DNA of 64,000 nt from Adiantum capillus-veneris (lineage: Eukaryota; Streptophyta; Polypodiopsida; Polypodiales; Pteridaceae): NCBI GenBank assembly GCA_014529385.2, contig CM043955.1:153190140-153254139 (forward strand), written 5' to 3'. How positions within the stretch are numbered: position 1 is the first letter of the stretch; each line of letters starts with the position of its first letter. The notes beneath the pieces are model-generated. The model ran no database searches and was not told where the DNA came from. It worked only from the letters and a program-made list of their open reading frames with translations. The translations under genes were made by a program, and so were the position numbers. Below, in pieces: positions 36,782 to 45,755 of the stretch.

Positions 36782-37130
36782 CTGGGTCAGACAAGGCTTC
36801 AGAAAAACCCCACAACTTGGTAAATTAACGTCAATGTGTCACTTATTAGTAGGTTAATAAACCTAGTGATAAGAGGTGCTTCATATGCCGTAAACTACCT
36901 AGGTTGGAGACTAAAGACTATGGTGGGAACACTCCCCAGTGCCTACACCTAGTAGACACTGGCTAGGCTCTTGTGCAATCAGATGGTATGCAACTAATCT
37001 AAAGTGCTTGGACATGCACGTCCTCCGTACGGGCTCACAAGGGTGCCAGGACACTTCCTGGGTTATCTTAAACCCTAGAAGTAGGAGTTAGCTTGTCTAC
37101 ATGCACATAGGGTTAGATGTGCACGTGGCA
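36782..37130 (-). mobile_element. LTR remnant of element G
   Basis: On the minus strand it begins TGCCACGTGCACATC, a diverged form of the family start, and runs 349 bp until element A interrupts it. It follows a short purine tract next to the G coding remnant. Confidence 0.7.
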
Positions 37131-37135
37131 TTGTT

Positions 37136-37387
37136 CCTTTTTAAGGTGAGGTACTGGTGCCGAGTTGCATGGCTTCCGTGTAGTCCACCGACAACTCCGG
37201 GGAATTTGCGAAAAAATATTCGTCGGCCCACTTTGCTGCGTGGGTCCCGCGACACTTGAACTTCAAAAAGGATTGCAGTGCTTGCTTCTTTGAGCCGTGG
37301 CGAAAGCAATTCAAGAAAATCTACTCCGGCTTCATGTTTTCAACTTTGTCTACGATTTCAGTTTGTCCTCTTCAAGAATCTCCTCCT
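37136..37387 (-). pseudogene. Remnant of the 3' accessory ORF (element G)
   Basis: A diverged copy of the C-terminal quarter of the accessory protein of B, C and D. It keeps Lys-Lys-Gln-Ala-Leu-Gln, Phe-Leu-Lys-Phe-Lys and a Trp at chromodomain-like spacing, and ends Gly-Thr-Ser-Thr-Ser-Pro before the purine tract. Two stops interrupt the N-terminal side. It is cut off at about 37388 where the H LTR starts. Confidence 0.65.
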
Positions 37388-37912
37388 TGACACAACATCA
37401 AGCGAAAAACATGAAATATGGTGTGCATTAACTGTCACAAATTGATGACGTGGCAGTTCTGCCCGAACGCACACACGCAGACAAACTGTACGGATGTTGA
37501 CATAGCAGGCTGTATAAACACCCCTGATTTTGCACTGACAGTGCTGACGTGGTAGCCTCTACAGATTTTCGTAAATTGCGTTGGATTCTTTTACTAGCAG
37601 ATTTGGGAACAGTTGCTTTTGGGACTCAATTGCTTTTGAGTTTCTTACTTTTTGGGCTCTGCTTTTAGCATCCCTTGTAATGTTTATAAGTGACCCAAGG
37701 GGGCTCACTTCTCAGAGCATCTGGACGCAGAGTCTGAGAGCGAGCACCCGTGGGAGTTGTACTTTGCTCAAAGATTAATATAAAAGAAATACTGAAAGGG
37801 GCGCAAGTCTTTGGAGCCAATCTCTCTAGGCACGGAACTACGTTCAGTGATTATGAAGTTTCTGTTCGTGTGTTGCTATTGATTTCTCGCTTGGAGTATC
37901 CAAGCCGGTTAT
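37388..37912 (+). mobile_element. 5' LTR of gypsy element H (about 525 bp)
   Basis: Begins TGACACAACATC after the break in G. It contains a TATAAA box at 37513-37518, and two TGACGTGG motifs near 37445 and 37541. It runs to the primer site at 37915. The 3' terminus is not a clear CA, so the exact end is uncertain. Confidence 0.6.
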
Positions 37913-37914
37913 GG

Positions 37915-37926
37915 TGGTATCAGAGC
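37915..37926 (+). other. Primer-binding site of element H
   Basis: TGGTATCAGAGC, identical to the primer sites of A, B, C and E, here on the plus strand directly after the H LTR. Confidence 0.9.
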
Positions 37927-39000
37927 GCAGAAAGATTCTTCTTCTACGGAGGATCCGATCCTTTTTGCAGCACGCAGTTTTTGTGAAAGAATCTTCGTGT
38001 CCCGACCCCGGACTTATTAGTCACTCCCACCCTTCATACATCTCGCATTGGGCGCGCTCCTGTCTTCGTTGCTCTGTCTTACAGGGCATAAAGCCATAAA
38101 GAATCCCATATTACACATGGGTTCTCGTGGAGAATCTGACAAAGATAACACCTCTCAGTGGGCAGGCAAAAGAAAAGTTGAAATCCGGCTCGGGAATTAA
38201 AGAAAAGAACGAAGATTTGAACAGATTCTTGGTGGGAAAATTTTGCTAGAACGGAGTACAAATGTCAACCGCAGGTGGACACGTCTGTGAAAAGATTGAT
38301 CAAGTACTCCATAGACCCGAGACTTGCGAAACACCTGAAGGATTACCCGATTGATAAGATTTACTCGAGATGGTGTATGGCCATTGCTTCTCCTCTCAAG
38401 TCGGGAGGAAAGCTGAAAGGATAGACGAGTGTAGAAAAGCGGAAACCTGTACTCGCAGAAAGAGATTGACAAGAACTCTTGAAAAGAAGATGAACCAAAG
38501 GACCACTAGAAGATAAACTTGAGAGTTACAGAGGAGCAGCCGAGTGCAGAAGAAAAGGAAAGATTAAAGCAGATTTGGTACCACATTGCGTGGGGGCCAA
38601 CCCGAATCAAACGAACGAAAGTATAAAACTTTGCCGCACATGGGGCAAATTGAAAGATCAGGAAGCCCTCATTTTTTCTTTGATGGAAGAGCCAAGGCAA
38701 ACTTCTATTTACTTGAATTGGCGGCTAGATTTGGAATTACGCCCGAGAGGCTGAGGCCACAGGCGGAGGCAGTTCTAGCGGCACTCGGACGAGATGTTGC
38801 CATTACACCGATCATTAGCAAACTTCGTTTGCAATGTCAGGGGTGTTTAGAGCACGAGGAATTTTATATCATGCCTTTGGAAGGGTGTGATGTCCTCCGA
38901 GGAATCCCTTAGTACCACAAGAACAACGCCATGGTTGCCTATCGGGCTAAGAAAGCGACTTTGACAAATGAAGGGCAAAGAGATTGTACTTGATGAAATT
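37927..39000 (+). pseudogene. Gag remnant and protease (element H)
   Basis: 37927-38580 is a broken gag region with many stops. A clean 108-codon frame (38586-38912) matches gypsy protease, with Ala-Lys-Ala-Asn-Phe, Leu-Glu-Leu-Ala-Ala-Arg-Phe-Gly-Ile, Glu-Phe-Tyr-Ile-Met-Pro-Leu and Gly-Cys-Asp-Val-Leu-Arg-Gly-Ile-Pro. The catalytic Asp-Ser/Thr-Gly is altered to Asp-Gly-Arg, so the enzyme is dead. The frame closes at a TAG where the family has Trp (Pro-Trp). Confidence 0.75.
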
Positions 39001-39404
39001 GAGTTTTTTACTCGATTTTCTTGAGAAAACTGAATGATGATTGAAGGTCAAATATTTTTGACCTCGAAAAAGAACGACAAGATTTTCTGCAATAGGGGTT
39101 GACTGTTTCTCTGAGGGCATACAAAGCGAGTTGCTTCCTTTACGTCGTGAAGATCACATGGTTGATTCTTGGTAGTATACCATTGAACCGGCCACCTTAC
39201 AAAGTTAGCCGAGGCCAAAATAAAGAAACAATGAATCTGAACAGATTTTCACATTACGAGGATCTATGATATACTCGACAGACTTCAGAATTTTACTTGC
39301 CGAATTGATCTGAAGTGTGATTATCATCAGATCTGTATTGCTCCTGGAGACATTTACAAGACAGCTTTTAGGATGACTTTTTCGATTTTCAGAGAGTACC
39401 AATC
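39001..39404 (+). pseudogene. RT N-terminal fragment (element H)
   Basis: Pieces of the RT fingers and palm: Pro-Leu-Asn-Arg-Pro-Pro-Tyr-Lys near 39190, then, after a deletion, Arg-Ile-Asp-Leu-Lys-x-x-Tyr-His-Gln and Lys-Thr-Ala-Phe-Arg (about 39295-39380). Frame breaks occur throughout. H is interrupted here by element D and resumes at 60205 with about 60 RT residues missing, including YxDD. Confidence 0.75.
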
Positions 39405-39420
39405 TGCAAGGTGCAGCGGA
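39405..39420 (-). mobile_element. Extreme end of the 3' LTR of element D
   Basis: TGCAAGGTGCAGCGGA is the reverse complement of the LTR end of this family with one change in the third base. The 5 bp to its left, caatc, match cgatc at 60205-60209 beyond D's other LTR at 4 of 5 positions, as expected of an aged target duplication. Element B interrupts it. Confidence 0.7.
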
Positions 39421-40649
39421 TGTCACGTGACACATCCAACCCTGTGTGTCCGTGTACAAGCTACAACACGACAAGGGTTCAGTCAGTCCACTCTGTCTAG
39501 ACTTAGCAGTGATCTGGCACTTTTGTGAGTCTATTCGTAGATCGTGCATGCCCAGTCACTTAGTGTAGATGCATATCGGTTGGTTGCATACAGCATGATC
39601 ATACGCATCCCGATCAGAATCCATCAGAATCCTTCAGGGGAATTTTCCAGTGCATTTAGCCTATTTCCCTATTTTTGACATTTTTCACTTATTATTTTTA
39701 TGTGACTTTTGTTGGAAAGTAGGTAGGGCAATTTTGCTAAGTTTGTATATAAGCAAACTAGAGCTAGCACTATTTGGCAGAAGAGGCAACAGGAGCCAAG
39801 CTCACCAGGCAACTTCTCATCAAGACCTTGGCGGTTTCCCCCACCAAGCAAGAAGAAACAGAACCTCCCTTAGCGTTTTTGACAGAAGCATCACAACCTG
39901 GCGTTTTGCATCATCACACCATCGCCAGAACCCCCAGCATACCTAGCGTTTGCATCAACAAGGAATTGCCCGCAAAAACCGATTGACCTAGCGTTTTTGT
40001 CATCAGCATCTCTAATGTTTTTGGTCCCAGATCCAGCGTTTGCAGATCCCAGCATATGCAGTGTTTTCCATAGCGATTTTCAGCATCAAAAGACGTACAA
40101 GATCAGCCCAAAGAAGTAGCAGATTCAGCCCGGAAAGACCATCAGTTTTCAGCCTTTAGGAACCTCTGTTTTCAGCCCTAAACCTGCAGAATTTCAGCGA
40201 CAAAGAACCACAGAAACAGCCCCAAAAATCAGCGTTTTTGGACCTGCAGCAGATTTCAGCCCATAGCGTTTTTGGACGGCAGATAAAAGATTGCAGATTG
40301 CACCCCTAGTTTCGGTCCCGTTCTCATCGTCGACATAGCCTAGACTTGCATCAGTCACATGCATTCAGTTTGTACCAGTTTGTGCAATCATAAGTAGACC
40401 ACTCTTGCCAACGAGAGTGGGGCCTTCAGAGGAGGGTTTTACGTCTCTGGTGTTGTATCTCTCTTCTCTCTCTATCTCTCAGTCTCATACACTTTCACGC
40501 ACAGTGTCCATTCACTTTGTTTGTAATCATTGCACTCTCTCATTAAGAACGGAAGGCTCTCCCTTCCATAAGAACAAAAGGAACTTTGAGCACAGTTTGG
40601 AGCACTCATCTTGAGCAAAGCGCAAACATTCATTCCGCTGCACCTAACA
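39421..40649 (+). mobile_element. 5' LTR of element B
   Basis: The promoter TATATAA is at 39746-39752. About nine AGCGTTT/TGTTTT-type words lie between 39868 and 40275, and a CCACTCTT...GAGAGTGG hairpin at 40399-40420. The start is a 12-bp palindrome containing the G-box CACGTG. Confidence 0.95.
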
Positions 40650-40650
40650 T

Positions 40651-40662
40651 TGGTATCAGAGC
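40651..40662 (+). other. Primer-binding site of element B
   Basis: TGGTATCAGAGC one base after the LTR end, matching the initiator-Met tRNA class. Confidence 0.95.
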
Positions 40663-40887
40663 TTTGGCAGTGTTCTGTATCACTCAAGGAAAGAACCACA
40701 AGAATCACTTTTTTTTGCTTGTTGCGGTCTCACGAACCCAAGTTCGCTTGGGTGTGTCGATTCCTAATTGTGTTTTTGAAGAGTGACAGGAATCCCAAGA
40801 AAGAAGGGCTTGTCCAGCCTCCCCTTGTGTCTCTTTTCACTCATTGAGAGCGGACCGTGCACTTAGCGGCCGGCCAATCGACGTGAG

Positions 40888-41229
40888 GTGGGAAAAAGCA
40901 ACCTTGGTGTGAGCGCAAGGCCGCAAAGGGGTGCGCCCACGGAAAGGAGTAGAAGTCGGGTGAAGAGAAGATCCTTCTCAAACACGGTTTGCAAGCGAAA
41001 GAAAACCTCAAGAACCTCAAGAACCTCAAGACCCTCAAGCACCTCAAGACCCTCAAGAACCTCAAGAACCCAAGAATCCAAGTTCCTCGTGAACTTAAGA
41101 ACCCAAGACCCTCAAGAACCCAAGTTCCTCGAGAACTTAAGAACCCAAGACCCCACGAACCCACACGAACCCACGACTTCAGTGAATGGTCATCACTTGA
41201 AGCGGCATGGATACTTCGCTTGGAGGTGA
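40888..41229 (+). CDS. Conserved leader ORF (uORF) of element B
   Basis: 113 codons starting Met-Gly-Lys-Ser-Asn-Leu-Gly-Val-Ser-Ala-Arg-Pro. A basic stretch and Ser-Arg-Thr/Ser-Arg-Pro repeats encoded by CTCAAGAAC-like 9-mers follow. It overlaps the gag-like start (ATG 41186) in another frame by 44 bp. The same position, start and basic segment occur in A and C. Role unknown. Confidence 0.5.
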   Translation: MGKSNLGVSARPQRGAPTERSRSRVKRRSFSNTVCKRKKTSRTSRTSRPSSTSRPSRTSRTQESKFLVNLRTQDPQEPKFLENLRTQDPTNPHEPTTSVNGHHLKRHGYFAWR

Positions 41230-42822
41230 TGAGCATGAGAGAGGTGAAGAAGAATTTTCCCCACCAGGAGCTTTTTCTGACCCTTCCCCATCTATGACAA
41301 AGATTGCACTAATTCCAATGGAGGAGTTGGAGCTATGTTTCTGGAACAGAATTTAGAATGCGAAGCGAGAAATGCAGAAAGATTAGCAGAAATAAATCGC
41401 AGGCACGCAAAAGACAAAGCAGAAAGAGAAGCAGAAAGAAAGGCAAGAGTAGTAGAAAGAAATGCAAGACAAGAACAGAGAGACCGACACATGCAGGAGT
41501 TCTTGCGACTCTTTTCTCACGTGCCGGCACAGATGCAAGAGATTCAGGAGACGGAGATTCTCTCAGTCTCTTCTTCTCCCAAGCATGACACACAGGATTT
41601 GCATGATTATTAGAAGCATGATGAATTGAATGAAAATGATTTGCATGATGATTTCATTGACCATGATAAGCATGATGATTTGCATGATCAAGATGTGATT
41701 TCTCACGAGCATGATGCTTTGCATGATGATCAAGATGTGATTTCTCACAAGCATGATGCTTTGCATGATGATCAAGATGTGATTTCTCACGAGCATGATG
41801 CTTTGCATGATGATCAAGATGTGATTTCTCACGAGCATGATGCTTTGCATGATGATCAAGATGTGATTTCTCACAAGCATGATGAGTTGCATGAAGATGA
41901 TGTGATTGTTTACAAGGATGATGTGTTAGTGGATGCTTTTTCTAGCGAAGCTAACCTTGTTGTAGATTCCATCAATCACAAAGAACCGATCTTGGCTTTC
42001 GAGTCGAGGTCCAAAGAACTCCCACAGGACAATTCGATCACTCAAGAAGAACCGATCTTGGCTCTCGAGCCTAGGTCCAAAGAACCCTCACAAGAAGTAT
42101 TATGTGTTCGCATGATTGATACGCACGCATTGTCCGAGTGTTTCATTCGTGATCGTTTCCTGTATTTTAGTCAGCGTCTTTATGCGATCCCTTTTCCTAG
42201 GCATGACATATTGTACGTTGAGTACGTTTCACTCATGAATGAGCACGGATGTATGTGGATTATTCATGAAAAGCTGAAAAGTCACATTCCCTGTCTCTTT
42301 CTTGGCACGACAGTTGTAGAACGAGCACATGAAAGTATGAGCACCAAGTATGGGCATTTCCGTTGTGAATTGCCACAGTTGATTGCTCTAGATCATAAGA
42401 GAAAGATCCGATCTCATTGTTTGCATGTGTTTGGTGAACGGTTTATCACTCCGTCTATTTGTTCATCTACATTGCATACATAGTCTTTTAGCAAGACAAG
42501 ATTTTTTCCACTCACTTTACATGGAATGGGTATGTTCATGTTTTTGTGTTGGAAGTGGTTTCATGAATTTTTAGCCTCGGAGATTCTTGAAGAAGGTGGA
42601 CCTACGTCCATAGAAGAAGTGAAAGCATTGAAGGAGACACAGAAGACTTTGTGTCGCTTTTGGCGCGGCCCAAAGAAGCAAGCGTTGCAGACCTTTATGA
42701 AGTTCAAGTACCGCACGACCCACACAACAGAGTGGGCCGGCGAAGAGTCTCTTCCAGGATTTCGGATGCTATTGGCGATCTCCCTCAACGCCATACAGTT
42801 CGGTACTAGTACCTCACTTTGA
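41186..42822 (+). pseudogene. Gag-like / His-Asp repeat / accessory ORF of element B
   Basis: Start as in A and C (Gly-Asp-Glu-His-Glu-Arg). Codon 5 is TGA where C has CGA. A one-base deletion near 41332 shifts the frame; from 41335 it is open to 42822 except for TAG at 41611 and 42481. Parts: a Glu/Arg coiled coil (41335-41520), a His/Asp-rich region with four 42-bp repeats, then a conserved domain of about 270 residues with Arg-Asp-Arg-Phe-Leu-Tyr-Phe, Cys-Trp-Lys-Trp-Phe and a C-terminal chromodomain-like pattern (Phe-Met-Lys-Phe-Lys, Trp 9 residues on, Glu-Glu-Ser-Leu). The TGA stop starts the polypurine tract. Function unknown. Confidence 0.75.
41710..41877 (+). repeat. Four 42-bp repeats encoding a 14-residue His/Asp unit
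   Basis: Each unit starts CATGATGCTTTGCATGATG and encodes His-Asp-Ala-Leu-His-Asp-Asp-Gln-Asp-Val-Ile-Ser-His-Lys/Glu. Copies differ only by G/A in the last codon. C and D have about one unit, so B has expanded the array. Confidence 0.95.
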
Positions 42823-42833
42823 AAAGGAGGGGA
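42818..42833 (+). other. Polypurine tract of element B
   Basis: GAAAAGGAGGGGA immediately precedes the 3' LTR, the place for plus-strand priming. The accessory ORF stop (TGA) overlaps its first bases; C and D share this. Confidence 0.9.
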
Positions 42834-44062
42834 TGTCACGTGACACATCCAACCCTATGTGTTCGTGTACAAGCTACAACACCACAAGGGTTCAGTCAGT
42901 CCACTCTGTCTAGATTTAGAAGTGATCTGGCACTTTTGTGAGTCTATTCGTAGACCGTGCATGCCCAGTTACTTAGTGTAGATGCATATCCTTTGGTTGC
43001 ACACAGCATGATCATACGCATCTCGATCAGAATCCATCAGAATCCTTCAGGGGAATTTTCCAGTGCATTTAGCCTATTTCCCTATTTTTGACATTTTTCA
43101 CTTATTATTTTTATGTGACTTTTGTTGGAAAGTAGGTAGGGCAATTTTGCTAAGTTTGTATATAAGCAAACTAGAGCTAGCACTATTTGGCAGAAGAGGC
43201 AACAGGAGCCAAGCTCACCAGGCAACTTCTCATCTAGACCTTGGCGGTTTCCCCCACCAAGCAAGAAGAAACAGAACCTCCCTTAGCGTTTTTGACAGAA
43301 GCATCACAACCTGGCATTTTGCATCATCACACCATCGCCAGAACCCCCAGCATACCTAGCGTTTGCATCAACAAGGAATTGCCCGCAAAAACCGATTGAC
43401 CTAGCGTTTTTGTCATCAGCATCTCTAATGTTTTTGGTCCCAGATCCAGCGTTTGCAGATCCCAGCATATGCAGCGTTTTCCATAGCGATTTTCAGTATC
43501 AGAAGACCTGCAAGATCAGCCCAAAGAAGTATCGGATTCAGCCCGGAAAGACCATCAGTTTTCAGCCTTTAGGAACCTCTGTTTTCAGCCCTAAACCTGC
43601 AGAATTTCTGCGACAAAGAACCACAGAAACAGCCCCAAAAATCAGCGTTTTTGGACCTGCAGCAGATTTCAGCCCATAGCGTTTTTGGACAGCAGATAAA
43701 AGATTGCAGATTTCAGCCCTAGTTTCGGTCCCGTTCTCATCGTCGACATAGCCTAGACTTGCATCAGTCACATGCATTCAGTTTATACCAGTTTGTGTAA
43801 TCATAAGTAGACCACTCTCGCCGATGAGAGTGGGGCCTTCGGAGGAGGGTTTTACGTCTCTGGTGTTGTATCTCTCTTCTCTCTCTATCTCTCAGTCTCA
43901 TACACTTTCACGCACAGTGTCCATTCGCTTTGTTTGTAATCATTGCACTCTCTCATTAAGAACGGAAGGCTCTCCCTTCCATAAGAACAAAAGGAACCTT
44001 GAGCACAGTTCGGAGCACTCATCTTGAGCAAAGCGCAAACATTCATTCCGCTGCACCTAACA
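42834..44062 (+). mobile_element. 3' LTR of element B
   Basis: 1229 bp, the same length as the 5' LTR, TATATAA at 43159-43165, hairpin at 43812-43833, followed by the GCGGA target duplication. Confidence 0.95.
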
Positions 44063-44067
44063 GCGGA

Positions 44068-45274
44068 AGTTCAGTTAAGTCAGTCTAGAATAGGAAGTGA
44101 TCTGGCACTTTTGTGACTGTTCGCAGACCGTGCATGTCCAGACACTTAGATTAGATGCATATCCTCTGGTTGCACACAGCATGATTATCAGATTTCCATC
44201 AGAACCTATCAGGAACATTTTTATAATGCATAGACCTATTTTCCCTATTTTTGACATTTTTCATTTCTTATTTTTAAGTGACTTTTGTTGGAAAGTAGGT
44301 AGGGCAATTTTGCTAAGTTTGTATAAATAGAAACCTAGCGCTAGCACTTTCTGGTAGAAGAGGTAGCAGGAGCACCTTGCTCAACAGGCAACTTCTCAGC
44401 AAGACCAACCCTTGCGACAACTCGTTTTCTCTCAACAGAAGGCCTAGCGTTTTTGCACAGCAGATCAGCGCGGCAGTAGCAGAACAACAGAATTAAGCCT
44501 AGCGTTTTTGCATGGCAGAACAAGCCCTGGCGTTTTGCATTGCAGATCAGCCCCGGCATAAGCAGAAGCATCAGATCCCCAGTCTTTTTGCATCAGAGAC
44601 CAAATCAGCCCCTAGCGTTTTTGGAGCAGCATGACACATTGGCGTTTTGCAGTTCCATCGCGACAGAACCCAGAAGAACACCAACGTTTTCAGTTTTCAA
44701 CATAGACACTCCGCAGAACAAGTCCTGAACCTCTTAGATCTCACCTTCCTGCAACAGATCCTCGCCCCACAGTGGGATCCATCGAAGTTTGCAGTTTCAG
44801 CCCGGAGAATGCAGATTTCAGCATCTGCATTTTCAGCGCATCGTCGTCGTACCGTCGTCATCGACGTCATCATCGACATAGAGTCAGAATTAAGCAGATA
44901 GAAGATTTGCAGATTTCAGCCCTTAGAGTTTCCAGATTTCAGCCCATCTCTTCGTCGTCTTCATCATCGTCGACATCGTCGGCAAGTCCAAAGCATTGTA
45001 GAGATTTGTGCAATCATAAGTAGACTGCTCTCGCCATAGAGAGTGGGGCCTTCGGAGGAGGGTTTGACAACATTTTGGTGTCGTATTCTTCTCTCTGTAT
45101 CTCTCAGTCTCATGTACTTCCATTCACAGTGTCCATTCACTTCGTTTGTGCCCATTGCACTCTCTCACTAAAGGAACGGAAGGCTCTCCCTTCCGTAAGT
45201 AAAAGGAACCCTTGAGCACAATTCGGAGCACTCATCTTGAGCAAAGTTCAACATTCATTCCGTTGCACCTTACA
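44068..45274 (+). mobile_element. 5' LTR of element C (truncated)
   Basis: TATAAATA at 44322-44329, followed by GCGTTTT-rich sequence. It ends CACCTTACA, directly followed by T and the primer site. Confidence 0.85.
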
Positions 45275-45275
45275 T

Positions 45276-45287
45276 TGGTATCAGAGC
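45276..45287 (+). other. Primer-binding site of element C
   Basis: TGGTATCAGAGC one base after the LTR end. Confidence 0.95.
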
Positions 45288-45524
45288 TTTGACAGTGTTC
45301 TGTATCACTCAAGGAAAGAACCACAAGAACCACAAGAACCACAATTTTTTTTGCTTGTTGTGGTCGCACGTAACCCAAGACTTCTTGGGCGTGTCGATTC
45401 CTATTCGTGTTTTTGAAGAGTGACAGGAATTCCAAGAAAGAAGGGCTTGTTTAGCCTCCCCTTGTGCCTCTTTTCGCTCATTGAGAGTGGACCGTGCATT
45501 TAGCGGCCGGCCAATCGACATGAG

Positions 45525-45710
45525 GTGGGAAAAAGCAACCTTGGTGTGAGCGCAAGGCTGCCAAGGGGTGCGTCCGTGAGCAGAACTCGGGTGAAGAGAA
45601 GAGCCTTCTCTAACACAGATTGCAAGCGAAAGAAAAACCTCAAGAAGCCCAAGACCCTCAAGAACGCAAGAACCAAGATTCCCAAGAACCCAAGTTCCTT
45701 GCGAACTTAA
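45525..45710 (+). CDS. Conserved leader ORF (uORF) of element C
   Basis: 61 codons, Met-Gly-Lys-Ser-Asn-Leu-Gly-Val-Ser-Ala-Arg start as in A and B, then a basic segment; the Ser-Arg-Thr repeat frame is shifted to a Lys-rich reading. It ends 45 bp before the gag-like ATG at 45756. Confidence 0.45.
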   Translation: MGKSNLGVSARLPRGASVSRTRVKRRAFSNTDCKRKKNLKKPKTLKNARTKIPKNPSSLRT

Positions 45711-45755
45711 GAATCCAAGACCACAAGAACCCACAAGAACCCATGACTTCATTGG

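Larger units (their letters stand above)
39421..44062 (+). mobile_element. Element B: complete non-autonomous gypsy-type LTR element (4642 bp)
   Basis: Both LTRs are exactly 1229 bp (39421-40649 and 42834-44062). They begin TGTCACGTGACA and end CACCTAACA. The element is flanked by a perfect target duplication GCGGA (39416-39420 and 44063-44067). The interior has a primer site, a leader ORF, one long frame and a polypurine tract, but no protease, RT, RNase H or integrase, so mobility must rely on another element. The LTRs differ at about ten positions in their first 200 bp and less elsewhere. It lies at the junction between the LTR stub of D and the truncated left LTR of C. Confidence 0.95.

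Noticed and set aside
40990-41180. Regular 9-11 bp repeats that could suggest a CRISPR-like array
   Set aside because: No unique spacers; it is a short tandem repeat in the element leader, also present in A and C.
41563-41892. Minus-strand frame with repeated Met-Leu-Val-Arg-Asn-His units
   Set aside because: It is the antisense reading of the His/Asp 42-bp repeat in element B.
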